Below, piece by piece: positions 8,875 through 17,605 of a stretch of 64,000 nucleotides of DNA. The notes under the pieces are model-generated. The model was not told the origin of the DNA, did no database searches, and saw nothing but the letters and a program-made list of their open reading frames with translations. A program made the translations under genes and the position numbers. Position 1 is the first letter of the stretch. Every line of letters begins with the position of its first letter. Origin of the DNA: Stagnihabitans sp038231395 (GTDB lineage: Bacteria > Pseudomonadota > Alphaproteobacteria > Rhodobacterales > Rhodobacteraceae); assembly GCA_038231395.1 (NCBI GenBank), contig JBBRLL010000016.1, positions 1-64,000 on the forward strand, given 5' to 3'.

Positions 8875-9783
8875 ATGAGTGTATCGTCAGATTTACATAG
8901 CCCCGCCCGCCCGCAGCCGAAAGCCATGCTGGAGCTGATCAAGCCCATCACATGGTTTCCGCCAATGTGGGCCTATCTGTGCGGCATAGCCTCGGTTGGC
9001 ATCTCGCCCTGGCAGACCTGGCCATTGGTGCTTTTGGGCGTCATTCTGGCCGGCCCGGTGGTGTGCGGCATGTCGCAGGCTGCGAATGACTGGTGCGACC
9101 GGTTTGTCGACGCGGTGAACGAACCCCACCGCCCGATCCCGTCAGGTCGGATTCCGGGCCGTTGGGGCTTGTGGATTGCGCTTGCGATGTCGGTGCTGTC
9201 GCTGGCTTTGGGCGCGCTTCTGGGGCCATGGGGCTTTGCCGCCACTGTCGTGGGTGTGCTGGCGGCATGGGCCTATTCGGTGGAGCCTGTCCGGCTGAAA
9301 CGCTCTGGCTGGTGGGGGCCGGGGCTGGTTGGTCTGTGCTACGAAGGGTTGCCGTGGTTCACCGGGGCTGCGGTTCTGTCGCAGGGCCTGCCGTCGTTTC
9401 AGGTGATCACCATGGCTCTGCTTTATGCCTTTGGCGCGCATGGCATCATGACGCTCAACGATTTCAAAGCGTTGGAGGGTGACAGGCTGCACGGCGTCCG
9501 CTCGCTTCCCGTCACCCTTGGGCCAGAGGTGGCGGCACGGGTGGCCTGCACGGTCATGGGTCTGGCACAGGCGCTGGTGGTGGCGCTGCTGTTTATCTGG
9601 GACCGGCCATACCATGCGATTTTGGTCAGCATCCTGTTGTTCTGGCAAGTGCGCGCGATGGTGGTTTTGCTGAGCGATCCGAAGGGCCGCGCTCCTTGGT
9701 ACAACGCCACCGGAGTTGCCATGTATGTCAGCGGCATGATGATCACGGCGTTCGCGCTGCGCACCATGGAGGTTTTGCAATGA
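8875..9783 (+). CDS. bchG: Bacteriochlorophyll synthase (geranylgeranyl/phytyl transferase)
   Basis: BchG is a UbiA-family membrane prenyltransferase that esterifies bacteriochlorophyllide a with geranylgeranyl diphosphate. The protein is 302 residues with about eight to nine membrane segments. Both Asp-rich substrate motifs are visible: NDWCDRFVDAVNEPHRPIPSGR (about residues 70-91) and NDFKALEGDRLHGVRSLP (about 193-210). The start at 8875 matches the family N-terminus, but it lacks a clear Shine-Dalgarno and touches the PpsR operator. The ATG at 8926 (residue 18, MLELIKPITWF) is a possible alternative. The stop overlaps the next gene as ATGA. Confidence 0.95.
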   Translation: MSVSSDLHSPARPQPKAMLELIKPITWFPPMWAYLCGIASVGISPWQTWPLVLLGVILAGPVVCGMSQAANDWCDRFVDAVNEPHRPIPSGRIPGRWGLWIALAMSVLSLALGALLGPWGFAATVVGVLAAWAYSVEPVRLKRSGWWGPGLVGLCYEGLPWFTGAAVLSQGLPSFQVITMALLYAFGAHGIMTLNDFKALEGDRLHGVRSLPVTLGPEVAARVACTVMGLAQALVVALLFIWDRPYHAILVSILLFWQVRAMVVLLSDPKGRAPWYNATGVAMYVSGMMITAFALRTMEVLQ

Positions 9784-11093
9784 CTTACCTGTCATGGCCG
9801 TCGATCTTCCGGCTGGGTGCGGTGCAGCTTTGTCTGGGTGCCATCGTGGTCATCTGCACGTCGACCCTGAACCGGCTGATGGTGGTCGAACAATCCCTGC
9901 CCGCCGTTCTGCCCGGGCTTTTGGTGGGGCTGCACTATGCGGTGCAAATCTCTCGTCCGACATGGGGTTACCGGTCTGATACCGGCGGCAACCGGACGCG
10001 GTTCATTGTCCTTGGCATGGCAGTGCTGGCCGTGGGCGGGTTTCTGGCGGCCTTGGGTTTTGTGATGATGGCGGGCAGTTTCTGGACGGGGCTGGCGGTG
10101 TCGATCTTGGCTTACGGGCTGATCGGCGCGGGGGTCGGGGCGGCTGGCACCTCGCTGCTGGCGCTTTTGGCCACCAAGACGCATCCCCGGCGCAGGGCGG
10201 CAGCGGCCACGATCACTTGGCTGATGATGATCTTCGGCATCGCTGTGACGGCGACCGTGGTCGGCAAATCCCTCGACCCCTACTCCCCCGCGCTGCTGTT
10301 GAAGCTGGTGGCTTTGGTCGGCATTTTGGCGCTGAGTTTGACCACGCTGGCCGTCTGGGGGGTAGAGGCCCGCCATTCCGGCGACCTCGATTCCGGATCT
10401 CTTGAACCGCAGACCAGACCTTTGCCGTTCCGCGAAGGGCTGGCACAGATCTGGGCAGAGCCGCGCGCGCGCAACTTCACCCTATTCATCTTCCTGTCGA
10501 TGGTCGCCTATTTCATGCAAGAGCTGATATTGGAGCCTTATGCAGGCCTCGCCTTCGGCTTTACCCCCGGCCAATCGACGCAACTGTCGGGCGCACAGAA
10601 TGGTGGCGTATTCTTCGGCATGCTGACAGTGGGAATAGCGGCGACCGGGCTGCGGATCGGCTCGCTTCGGGCCTGGGTGATGGCCGGTTGTGCCGGATCG
10701 GCGCTGGCGCTTCTGGTCATTGCGATGGCGGGACAGGTGGCCGAAGGCGCTCTGATCATTCAGCCCGCCACCATGGGCCTTGGCTTTTTCAATGGCATGT
10801 TCGCCGTCGCGGCCATCGGGTCAATGATGGCTTTGGCAGGTGAGGGGCGCGAGGCGCGAGAGGGTACGCGGATGGGCCTGTGGGGGGCCGCTCAAGCCAT
10901 TGCAGCCGGACTTGGCGGCGTTCTGGGGGCCGGGGGTGTCGACGTTGCGCGGCATGTCATGGCCACTACGTCCGCATTTGGCCTGGTCTTTACAGTGGAG
11001 GCGGGGCTGTTTGCCCTGGCCACCCTGATGGCCGCGCAGATCATCGAGGGGCGGCAGACCGCCCAAGTCGGCAACATGGTTCCGGGAGAATAG
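9780..11093 (+). CDS. bch2: PucC/BCD-family light-harvesting assembly carrier (Bch2/ORF428)
   Basis: This is a membrane protein of the PucC/LhaA branch of the major facilitator superfamily, associated with bacteriochlorophyll delivery or light-harvesting complex assembly. From the ATG at 9780 it is 437 residues with about 12 hydrophobic helices. Family stretches include LPGLLVGLHYAVQISRPTWGYRSDTGGNRT near residues 40-70. In Rhodobacter the homologue (ORF428) lies, as here, between bchG and bchP. The start overlaps the bchG stop (ATGA), so an upstream in-frame extension to 9696, which is antisense-like sequence of bchG, was discarded. The exact role is inferred from the family. Confidence 0.88.
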   Translation: MTYLSWPSIFRLGAVQLCLGAIVVICTSTLNRLMVVEQSLPAVLPGLLVGLHYAVQISRPTWGYRSDTGGNRTRFIVLGMAVLAVGGFLAALGFVMMAGSFWTGLAVSILAYGLIGAGVGAAGTSLLALLATKTHPRRRAAAATITWLMMIFGIAVTATVVGKSLDPYSPALLLKLVALVGILALSLTTLAVWGVEARHSGDLDSGSLEPQTRPLPFREGLAQIWAEPRARNFTLFIFLSMVAYFMQELILEPYAGLAFGFTPGQSTQLSGAQNGGVFFGMLTVGIAATGLRIGSLRAWVMAGCAGSALALLVIAMAGQVAEGALIIQPATMGLGFFNGMFAVAAIGSMMALAGEGREAREGTRMGLWGAAQAIAAGLGGVLGAGGVDVARHVMATTSAFGLVFTVEAGLFALATLMAAQIIEGRQTAQVGNMVPGE

Positions 11094-11094
11094 C

Positions 11095-12273
11095 ATGTTT
11101 GATGTGGTTGTGATCGGCGGCGGACCTTCGGGTGCGACAGCGGCCAATGATCTGGCGCGGTCGGGCTGTGACGTGGCATTCCTGGACCGCGCTGGCCGGA
11201 TCAAGCCCTGCGGCGGGGCAATTCCACCCCGGTTGATCGAGGATTTCTCAATCCCCGAAAGCCAGCTTGTCGCCCATATTCAGACCGCGCGCATGGTGTC
11301 GCCTACCGGACGCGCCGTGGATATCCCGATTGAGAACGGCTTTGTCGGCATGGTCGACCGCGAAAACTTCGACGAATTCCTGCGGGTCCGCGCGGTGGAT
11401 TCTGGTGCCACGCGCCTGACAGGCACCTATCTGCGGCTGGAGCGTGACGCAGCGGGCACCCATGTCATCTACCGCGACAAGGCCTCGGGCGAGGAGATGC
11501 GCCTTGCGACAAGGCTGGTGATCGGCGCGGACGGTGCGCGCTCCATCGTTGCCAAGTCCGAAGTGCCGGGCGGCGACAAGATCCCTTATGTGATTGCCTA
11601 TCATGAGATCATCAAGGCCCCCGCCGCCTCCAACACCTATGACCCCGGACGCTGCGATGTGATCTATGACGGCAAGATCTCGCCGGATTTCTACGGTTGG
11701 GTCTTTCCGCATGGCGAACATGCCTCTGTCGGCATGGGCACCGGGATTGACGGCGTTGACCTGAAACAAGCCACCGCCGACCTGCGCGCCGCCTCTGGTC
11801 TTGCGGGCTGCGAAACGATCCGGCGTGAGGGTGCGCCGATCCCGCTGCGCCCGATGGACCGTTGGGACAATGGCCGCGATGTGGTTCTGGCAGGCGATGC
11901 AGCGGGGGTGGTAGCACCCTCCTCTGGCGAAGGGATTTACTACGCCATGGCCGGTGGCCGGGCAGCAGCCACCGCAGCGCAGGCTTGTCTTGCCACAGGT
12001 CGCGCCTCAAAACTGCGGCTGGCGCGCAAGATGTTCATGAAAGAGCATGGGACAGTGTTCAAAGTCCTGCGCTCCATGCAGGATGCCTATTACAAATCGG
12101 ATGAGCGGCGTGAGCGGTTTGTCAGCCTGTGCCACGATGTGGACGTGCAAAAGCTGACGTTCGAGGCCTATATGAACAAAAAGCTGGTCAACGCCCGACC
12201 CCTGGCGCATCTGAAGATCGGTTTCAAGAACGTCCGCCATCTGATGGGCTGGGTCGCACCCGAACACGTGTGA
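11095..12273 (+). CDS. bchP: Geranylgeranyl bacteriochlorophyll reductase
   Basis: BchP reduces three double bonds of the geranylgeranyl tail to phytyl. The 392-residue flavoprotein opens with the FAD dinucleotide motif VVIGGGPSGATAA (residues 4-16), has IKPCGGAIPPRLI about residue 35 and the second FAD motif VVLAGDAAGVVAPSSGEGIYYAM about residue 262. It starts one base after the preceding stop and belongs to the bchG-bch2-bchP-idi transcript. Confidence 0.95.
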   Translation: MFDVVVIGGGPSGATAANDLARSGCDVAFLDRAGRIKPCGGAIPPRLIEDFSIPESQLVAHIQTARMVSPTGRAVDIPIENGFVGMVDRENFDEFLRVRAVDSGATRLTGTYLRLERDAAGTHVIYRDKASGEEMRLATRLVIGADGARSIVAKSEVPGGDKIPYVIAYHEIIKAPAASNTYDPGRCDVIYDGKISPDFYGWVFPHGEHASVGMGTGIDGVDLKQATADLRAASGLAGCETIRREGAPIPLRPMDRWDNGRDVVLAGDAAGVVAPSSGEGIYYAMAGGRAAATAAQACLATGRASKLRLARKMFMKEHGTVFKVLRSMQDAYYKSDERRERFVSLCHDVDVQKLTFEAYMNKKLVNARPLAHLKIGFKNVRHLMGWVAPEHV

Positions 12274-12328
12274 CCCGTCGTCGCCTGATCTACAAAGTCT
12301 GACCTGAACACCGCTGACCGGAGCATTC

Positions 12329-12877
12329 ATGACCGAGATGGTCCCCGCCTTTGTCGATGGCATCCTGACCCCGGTGGAAAAACTGGAAGTGCATCAGCGC
12401 GGACTCAAACATCTGGCGGTGTCGGTGTTTGTGATGAAGGGCGACAAAACGCTGCTGCAACGTCGGGCGCTTTCGAAATACCACACGCCGGGGCTTTGGA
12501 CCAATACCTGCTGCACCCACCCGCGTTGGGATGAAGACCCCGCCGATTGCGCCAAGCGGCGGCTGCGTGAGGAGTTGGGGATTACCGGTCTGACCCTGCA
12601 CTGCGTCGGCGGCACCGAATACCGGGCTGACGTCGGGCGCGGTCTCATCGAACATGAGGTGGTTGACCTGTTCGTCGCAGAGGCGGACGAAACCCTGAGC
12701 CTTGACCTTAACCCTGATGAAGTGGCCGAAACCGCCTGGATCACCCTGCCCGATCTCGCCCGCCGCATTCAGGCCGATCCCACCCAATTCACCCCATGGC
12801 TGCGCATTTACCTTGCAGAGGGTTGGGGCCGCGTCGCCGAAACCCTGACGGGTCAAGCCGTGCGCGCCCATGCCTGA
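12329..12877 (+). CDS. idi: Isopentenyl-diphosphate delta-isomerase, type 1
   Basis: Idi interconverts IPP and DMAPP, supplying prenyl units for the bacteriochlorophyll tail and carotenoids. The 182-residue protein has the catalytic cysteine motif TNTCCTHPRW (about residues 53-62) and the Nudix core CAKRRLREELGI (about 76-87). A homologue (ORF176) holds the same place after bchP in Rhodobacter. The last 8 bases overlap the next gene. Confidence 0.94.
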   Translation: MTEMVPAFVDGILTPVEKLEVHQRGLKHLAVSVFVMKGDKTLLQRRALSKYHTPGLWTNTCCTHPRWDEDPADCAKRRLREELGITGLTLHCVGGTEYRADVGRGLIEHEVVDLFVAEADETLSLDLNPDEVAETAWITLPDLARRIQADPTQFTPWLRIYLAEGWGRVAETLTGQAVRAHA

Positions 12878-13868
12878 CGACGCCTTTCCGCGCCGGGTCA
12901 TGCTGCTGGGGGCCACCGGCACCATCGGCCGCGCCACCGTTGAAGCGGTTTTGGCCAAGGGGCACGAGGTGGTTTGTTTCATTCGCCCCGATCCCAAAGA
13001 CCCACGCCGCGGCCTGCCATCCGGCGCAACCCTGCGCTTTGGCGATGTGACCGACGCTGCTGCACTGGCGCGTGACGGCTTTGCGGGAGAGCGGTTTGAC
13101 GCGCTGGTGTCCTGCCTCGCCTCGCGCACCGGACGCCCTGCGGAGGCTTGGGCCGTGGACCACCTCGCCCACGCGCAGGCTTTGCACGTAGCCAAAGCGG
13201 CGGGAGTGTCGCAGGTGGTGCTTTTGTCAGCCATCTGCGTTCAACGCCCGCGTTTGGCGTTTCAACAGGCCAAGCTGGCGTTTGAGGCGATGTTGATCGA
13301 CTCCGGCCTCACCTACTCCATCGTGCGCCCGACCGCGTATTTCAAATCGCTGTCCGGGCAGGTGGAACGGGTGCGGCAGGGTCAACCCTTCCTTCTGTTT
13401 GGCGACGGGCAATTGACCGCCTGCAAGCCTGTCAGCGATGCCGACCTTGGCCGCTTTCTGGCCGAATGTCTGGACGACCCGACCCGCCACAACCGCATCT
13501 TGCCGATTGGCGGCCCCGGCCCGGCCATCACGCCACTGCAACAGGGCGCGGAACTGTTCCGGCTGCTGGGCCGCGAACCCAAGTTCCGCAAAGTGCCCGT
13601 CGGCATGATGGATGCCATCATCGGCGTCCTGGGCCTGTTGGGCCGCGTGTCACCCAGCTTGCGCGACAAGGCCGAACTGGCGAAAATCGGGCGCTACTAT
13701 GCCACCGAGTCCATGCTGGTGCTGAACCCGGACACCGGAACCTATGACGCCGATGCCACGCCTGAAACCGGCACTGAAACCCTGTTCGACTTTTATGCCC
13801 GGCTTGTGGCGCACAAGGCTTCGGTTGACCTTGGCGACCATGCGGTTTTCAAACGTCATACCGCGTGA
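12870..13868 (+). CDS. bciA: Divinyl (bacterio)chlorophyllide 8-vinyl reductase, BciA type
   Basis: This enzyme is an NAD(P)H-dependent reductase of the atypical SDR/NmrA-like family that reduces the C8 vinyl group of divinyl-protochlorophyllide or chlorophyllide. The 332-residue protein has the nucleotide motif LLGATGTIGRATV (residues 12-24), the central segment LLSAICVQRPRLAFQQAKLAFE (about 115-136), typical of BciA, and GLTYSIVRPTAYFKSLSGQ. It overlaps idi by 8 bases, so it is part of the same operon. Close relatives are general NAD(P)-binding proteins, but the photosynthesis context makes BciA the best call. Confidence 0.85.
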   Translation: MPDDAFPRRVMLLGATGTIGRATVEAVLAKGHEVVCFIRPDPKDPRRGLPSGATLRFGDVTDAAALARDGFAGERFDALVSCLASRTGRPAEAWAVDHLAHAQALHVAKAAGVSQVVLLSAICVQRPRLAFQQAKLAFEAMLIDSGLTYSIVRPTAYFKSLSGQVERVRQGQPFLLFGDGQLTACKPVSDADLGRFLAECLDDPTRHNRILPIGGPGPAITPLQQGAELFRLLGREPKFRKVPVGMMDAIIGVLGLLGRVSPSLRDKAELAKIGRYYATESMLVLNPDTGTYDADATPETGTETLFDFYARLVAHKASVDLGDHAVFKRHTA

Positions 13869-15243
13869 CACCCCGGCGCAGCGCGTCGACGGGCTGCGTC
13901 AAAATCGCCGCCTGATGTGCGCGCTGGTCGCAACTGGCACGCGGACAGATGCGACAGTTGATGCCAATCTGCGTCATCCGCGCATCTGACATCGAAAAGC
14001 TTTCGGCATAGCCGATCTCTGGCGCGAACTGGATCGCACAGCCCATCGCCACCGCCAGCCGGTTGTCCTGGGCATGACGCTCCCATGTCGGGCGGTCCAC
14101 GGTGCGCGAAAAGACAAAGAACTGGCTGCGGTCCGGCATTTCCACAAATTGCGGCATGATGCGGCCCGGAGTGCGAAAACTGGTGTGAACATCCAGCCGG
14201 GGACAAGCCCCGCCATATTCGGCCAGATGAAAGTCGGTGGCATTGAACCGCTTGGTGACGTTGCCGCCCTTGTCGATGCGCAGAAAGAAAAATGGCACGC
14301 CTTGCGCGCCGTCGCGTTGCAGTGTCGTGGCGCGGTGGCAGGCCTGTTCAAAGCTGACGCCAAAACGGGTGGCGATATGGTCAAGGTCGTATTTCGTCGC
14401 CTGCGCTTCGGCCAGAAAGGCCGCATAGGGCATCAGCACGGCGGCGGCGAAGTAATTGGCCAACTCTACCCGCAGCCGGGCCATACCGCGCAGGTCGGTG
14501 ATGCCGCTGCGTTGGATCAAGGCGTCCAACAGGCTGCGCTGCTCCAACAGGCCCGCCATATGGACCAGCTGAAAGGTCCGGTTTGGCTGATCGAGCGCCT
14601 CTGACAGCACGATCTCGCGGCGGCCCTCGTCGTATTGCCGCAAAGCGCCGGGCAGGTCTTCGACCCGGCACACCCGCACGCTGACGCCAACCTTGTCGCG
14701 CAGCCGGCGTTTGAGGGTGACATAGGTTTCATCCTGTTCGATGGCTTCAGGCCAGAACGCCTCGGCGGCCTCTTCCAATTCGCGAAAATGGTTGCGGTTG
14801 CGGCGGAAGATGTCGTGCACGGCAGCTTCGGGAGACGCGGACAGTTGCGGCGCACCGTTTTCGGTCAGCGACAAAAGCTGGTCCGACACCACCTGATAGC
14901 TGCGGTACAGCGTCATGAAACTTTGGACCAAGCCCGGCGCATGGACCAAAGCGGCGCGCAGTTGGGGCAAGTCGGGGCGGGTCTGGCTGAACAGCGGGTC
15001 TTGAATGACAGCCCGCAGATCGGAAAGCTGGGCGCTGCCATCCTCCTCCGCCAGATCGCGCCAATCCACACCATAAGCATCGAACAGCCGGAACAGCACC
15101 TGAACAGAGACTGACCTTTCGTTGTTTTCCAACAGGTTGACGTAAGACGGGCTGATGCCAAGCGCCTTGGCCATGGCGCCCTGAGTTTCCGCCCGTTCCA
15201 ACCGCAAGCGGCGCAGATGGGGGCCGATGAAGGTCTTTTGCAT
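13849..15243 (-). CDS. XRE-family short-chain fatty acyl-CoA regulator (ScfR type)
   Basis: The protein belongs to the RamB/PccR/ScfR group. These regulators combine an N-terminal XRE helix-turn-helix (residues about 6-62, RRLRLERAETQGAMAKALGISPSYVNLLENNER) with an IrrE/peptidase-like middle part (about 150-330) and a C-terminal Cys-rich domain (INCRICPRASCDQRAHQ, about 430-446). Known members sense acyl-CoAs and control propionyl-CoA or glyoxylate-cycle genes. I take the ATG at 15243, with a GTG four codons upstream as an alternative. It is divergent from the glyoxylate/malyl-CoA operon and shares a palindrome-rich intergenic region with it, so control of that operon is a natural inference. 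Its end overlaps the convergent bciA end by 20 bases. Confidence 0.85.
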   Translation of the reverse strand: MQKTFIGPHLRRLRLERAETQGAMAKALGISPSYVNLLENNERSVSVQVLFRLFDAYGVDWRDLAEEDGSAQLSDLRAVIQDPLFSQTRPDLPQLRAALVHAPGLVQSFMTLYRSYQVVSDQLLSLTENGAPQLSASPEAAVHDIFRRNRNHFRELEEAAEAFWPEAIEQDETYVTLKRRLRDKVGVSVRVCRVEDLPGALRQYDEGRREIVLSEALDQPNRTFQLVHMAGLLEQRSLLDALIQRSGITDLRGMARLRVELANYFAAAVLMPYAAFLAEAQATKYDLDHIATRFGVSFEQACHRATTLQRDGAQGVPFFFLRIDKGGNVTKRFNATDFHLAEYGGACPRLDVHTSFRTPGRIMPQFVEMPDRSQFFVFSRTVDRPTWERHAQDNRLAVAMGCAIQFAPEIGYAESFSMSDARMTQIGINCRICPRASCDQRAHQAAILTQPVDALRRGVTRYDV

Positions 15244-15272
15244 ACCGTCGCACACAATTTCAGGTTTGTTGA

Positions 15273-15320
15273 ATTTACAATATTACAAAACGACAATTCT
15301 GTAAACTCTCGCATTTACAG
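15273..15320. promoter_or_regulatory. Candidate operator of the ScfR-type regulator
   Basis: CTGTAAA (15299-15305) and TTTACAG (15314-15320) form a perfect 7-bp inverted repeat with an 8-base spacer. Next to it lie repeated half-sites TTTACAA (15274-15280) and TTACAAA (15283-15289). The cluster lies in the 147-base gap between the divergent regulator and aminotransferase genes, the usual place for autoregulation and target control. Confidence 0.45.
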
Positions 15321-15390
15321 CACAACGTGTTTTCGCTTTGCATAAATTCGCGGCGGTGCAATGCCTGTTTGACCCAAAGCGGAGGATACC

Positions 15391-16587
15391 ATGCGCACCG
15401 GCCTCAACCACCTGTTCATTCCCGGCCCGACCAACGTGCCAGAGGTGGTGCGCCAGGCGATGAACGTGCCGATGCAGGATCACCGGGCGCATGATTACGG
15501 TGCCGAAAATCTGACGATCTTCCGCGATCTGAAGACTTTGTTCCGCACCAAAGACGGCCATGTGCTGGTGTTCCCCTCGTCCGGAACCGGCGCGTGGGAG
15601 GCTGCGATCACCAACACGTTGTCGCCGGGTGACAGGGTGCTGATGGCGCGGCATGGGCAGTTCTCGGTTCTCTGGGCGCAGATGGCGCAGCGGCTGGGGC
15701 TGAACGTCGATCTGATCGATCTGGAATGGGGCGCTGGCGCACCGCTGTCAGCCTTTGCCGACCAGTTGCGCGCGGATGCCAAGGGCGACATCAAGGCCGT
15801 GTTTGTGACGCATAACGAAACGGCCACTGGCGTCACATCGGATGTCGCGGCCATGCGCCGGATGATGGAAGAGGCGCGACACGGCGCTTTGTTGTTCGTT
15901 GATGGCGTGTCCTCCATCGGCTGCCTGCCGTTTGAGATGGGCCTGTGGGGCGTTGATCTGGCGGTGACCGGCAGCCAGAAGGGCTTCATGATGCCGCCGG
16001 GTCTGGGAATTCTGGGCGTCAGCGCCAAAGCGATCAAGGCGTCTGAAACCGCCACGATGCGGCGCGCCTATTTTGAATTCTCCGACCAGATCAAGGGCAA
16101 TGAGACGGGGTATTTCCCCTACACGCCGCCCGTCCAACTGCTGCACGGGTTGCGCGCCGCGTTGGACCGTATGCTGGAGGAGGGGTTGGAAACTGTCATC
16201 GGCCGCCACCGCCGCCTTGCCGCTGGGGTGCGCGCCGCCGTGCAGGCCTGGGGGTTGCAGGTTTGCGCCGAGGATCCCGCCCTCTATTCCGACACCGTGA
16301 CCGCCATTCGCACCCCCGAAGGCGTGGATGCCCGCGACGTGATCCGCATCGGCTATGACCGCTACAACGCCTCTTTCGGTTCGGGTCTGGGGCCACTGGC
16401 AGGCAAAGTCTTTCGCATCGGCCATATCGGTGACAGCAACGAAGGCATGTGCCTGACCGCCATTGCCTTGGCTGAACTGTGTCTGGCGGCTGCTGGGGCG
16501 CAGATACAATTCGGGTCCGGGGTGGCTGCGGCGCAAGCGATCTACGCCCTGCCCCACGACCAGCACGCCCGCATCGCCGCAGAATAA
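15391..16587 (+). CDS. Serine- or aspartate-glyoxylate aminotransferase (class V PLP)
   Basis: This class V aminotransferase of 398 residues would convert glyoxylate to glycine using serine (serine cycle, SgaA) or aspartate (BhcA of the beta-hydroxyaspartate cycle). The two families are close relatives. The N-terminal FIPGPTNVPE, the segment FPSSGTGAWE (61-70) and Lys197 in TGSQKGFMMPPG, the PLP Schiff-base lysine, are clear. The C-terminal SGVAAAQ is shared with glyoxylate transaminases. Downstream malyl-CoA lyase and malate-CoA ligase generate glyoxylate, so a glyoxylate acceptor role fits, and serine-cycle chemistry is favoured. A GGAGG Shine-Dalgarno precedes the ATG. Confidence 0.8.
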   Translation: MRTGLNHLFIPGPTNVPEVVRQAMNVPMQDHRAHDYGAENLTIFRDLKTLFRTKDGHVLVFPSSGTGAWEAAITNTLSPGDRVLMARHGQFSVLWAQMAQRLGLNVDLIDLEWGAGAPLSAFADQLRADAKGDIKAVFVTHNETATGVTSDVAAMRRMMEEARHGALLFVDGVSSIGCLPFEMGLWGVDLAVTGSQKGFMMPPGLGILGVSAKAIKASETATMRRAYFEFSDQIKGNETGYFPYTPPVQLLHGLRAALDRMLEEGLETVIGRHRRLAAGVRAAVQAWGLQVCAEDPALYSDTVTAIRTPEGVDARDVIRIGYDRYNASFGSGLGPLAGKVFRIGHIGDSNEGMCLTAIALAELCLAAAGAQIQFGSGVAAAQAIYALPHDQHARIAAE

Positions 16588-16597
16588 GGAACCTGAC

Positions 16598-17536
16598 ATG
16601 AGCCATACCCTTCACCCGATGCGCAAACCCCGTCTGCAACGGTCCGAACTGGCCGTGCCCGCATCTAACACCACGATGATCGACAAGGCGGCAGAGGGTC
16701 CGGCGGACTACGTCTTTCTGGATCTGGAGGATGCGATTGCGCCCTCCGAAAAGGTGCAGGCCCGCAAAAACACCATTCAGGCGCTGAATGACATTGACTG
16801 GAAAGCCAAGGGCAAGACGGTTTCGGTGCGGATCAACGGCCTCGACACCCATTACATGTACCGCGACTTGGTGGATGTGATGGAGCAGGCGGGCGACAAG
16901 GTTGACACGCTTCTGGTTCCAAAGGTCGGCGTCACCGGCGACCTCTACATGGTTGAGGCGATGGTCAACCAGATCGAGCAGGCAAAAGGCTTCACCACAA
17001 GGATCGGGCTGGAGGCTTTGATTGAAACCGCCCTCGGTATGGCCAATGTTGAAGCCATCGCTCAGTTTGGCGGCAGGCTGGAGGCGCTGCACTTCGGCGT
17101 GGCGGATTTTGCCGCCTCGATGCGGGCGCGGACCACCAACATCGGGGGGCTTAATCCGCATTATCCGGGGGATCAATGGCACGCCTCGATCAGCCGGATG
17201 GTGGCGGCCTGCCGCGCTTACGGCTTGCGCGCGATCGACGGGCCGTTCGGTGATTTCTCTGACCCCGAAGGCTACAAGGATGGCGCGCGCCGGGCGGCTG
17301 CCTTGGGGTGTGAAGGCAAATGGGCGATTCATCCATCGCAGATCGCCTTGGCCAATGAGGTATTCTCGCCCCCGGACGCCGAAGTGACCCGCGCCCGCCG
17401 CATCATCGAGGAACTGCGCAAGGCAGAGGCGATGGGCAAAGGTGCGGCGCAACTGGATGGCCGGATGATTGACGCCGCGTCAGAGCGGATGGCGATGAAC
17501 GTGCTGGTTCTGGCGGATGCCATCGCGGCCCGGTAA
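16598..17536 (+). CDS. mcl1: L-malyl-CoA / beta-methylmalyl-CoA lyase
   Basis: This enzyme cleaves L-malyl-CoA to acetyl-CoA and glyoxylate (and beta-methylmalyl-CoA to propionyl-CoA and glyoxylate). The 312-residue HpcH/CitE-fold protein shows RSELAVPASN (about 14-23), FLDLEDAIAPSEK with the metal-binding acid (about 38-50), LIETALGMANVEAI and AIDGPFGDFSDPEGY (about 210-224), characteristic of malyl-CoA lyases. The ATG at 16598 follows an AAGGA that overlaps the previous stop, which marks it as the start over the longer open frame. It is encoded with malate-CoA ligase, so the pair converts malate to acetyl-CoA plus glyoxylate. Confidence 0.92.
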   Translation: MSHTLHPMRKPRLQRSELAVPASNTTMIDKAAEGPADYVFLDLEDAIAPSEKVQARKNTIQALNDIDWKAKGKTVSVRINGLDTHYMYRDLVDVMEQAGDKVDTLLVPKVGVTGDLYMVEAMVNQIEQAKGFTTRIGLEALIETALGMANVEAIAQFGGRLEALHFGVADFAASMRARTTNIGGLNPHYPGDQWHASISRMVAACRAYGLRAIDGPFGDFSDPEGYKDGARRAAALGCEGKWAIHPSQIALANEVFSPPDAEVTRARRIIEELRKAEAMGKGAAQLDGRMIDAASERMAMNVLVLADAIAAR

Positions 17537-17565
17537 CCGCGATAACTCAAGAAAAAGAGACGTCT

Positions 17566-17584
17566 GAATTTTCGCAGAAAATTC
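17566..17584. promoter_or_regulatory. Palindrome between mcl1 and mtkA
   Basis: GAATTTTC (17566-17573) and GAAAATTC (17577-17584) form a perfect 8-bp inverted repeat around GCA in the 69-base gap inside the operon. It could be a protein-binding site or a weak mRNA hairpin. No U-tract follows, so it is not a terminator. Confidence 0.35.
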
Positions 17585-17605
17585 GGGGCGCCAAGGGAGG
17601 GACTG

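Noticed and set aside
9792..11204. Reverse-strand open frames rich in Arg, Gln and Pro
   Set aside because: Antisense to bch2 and bchP. Composition is that of high-GC shadow frames, with no family match.
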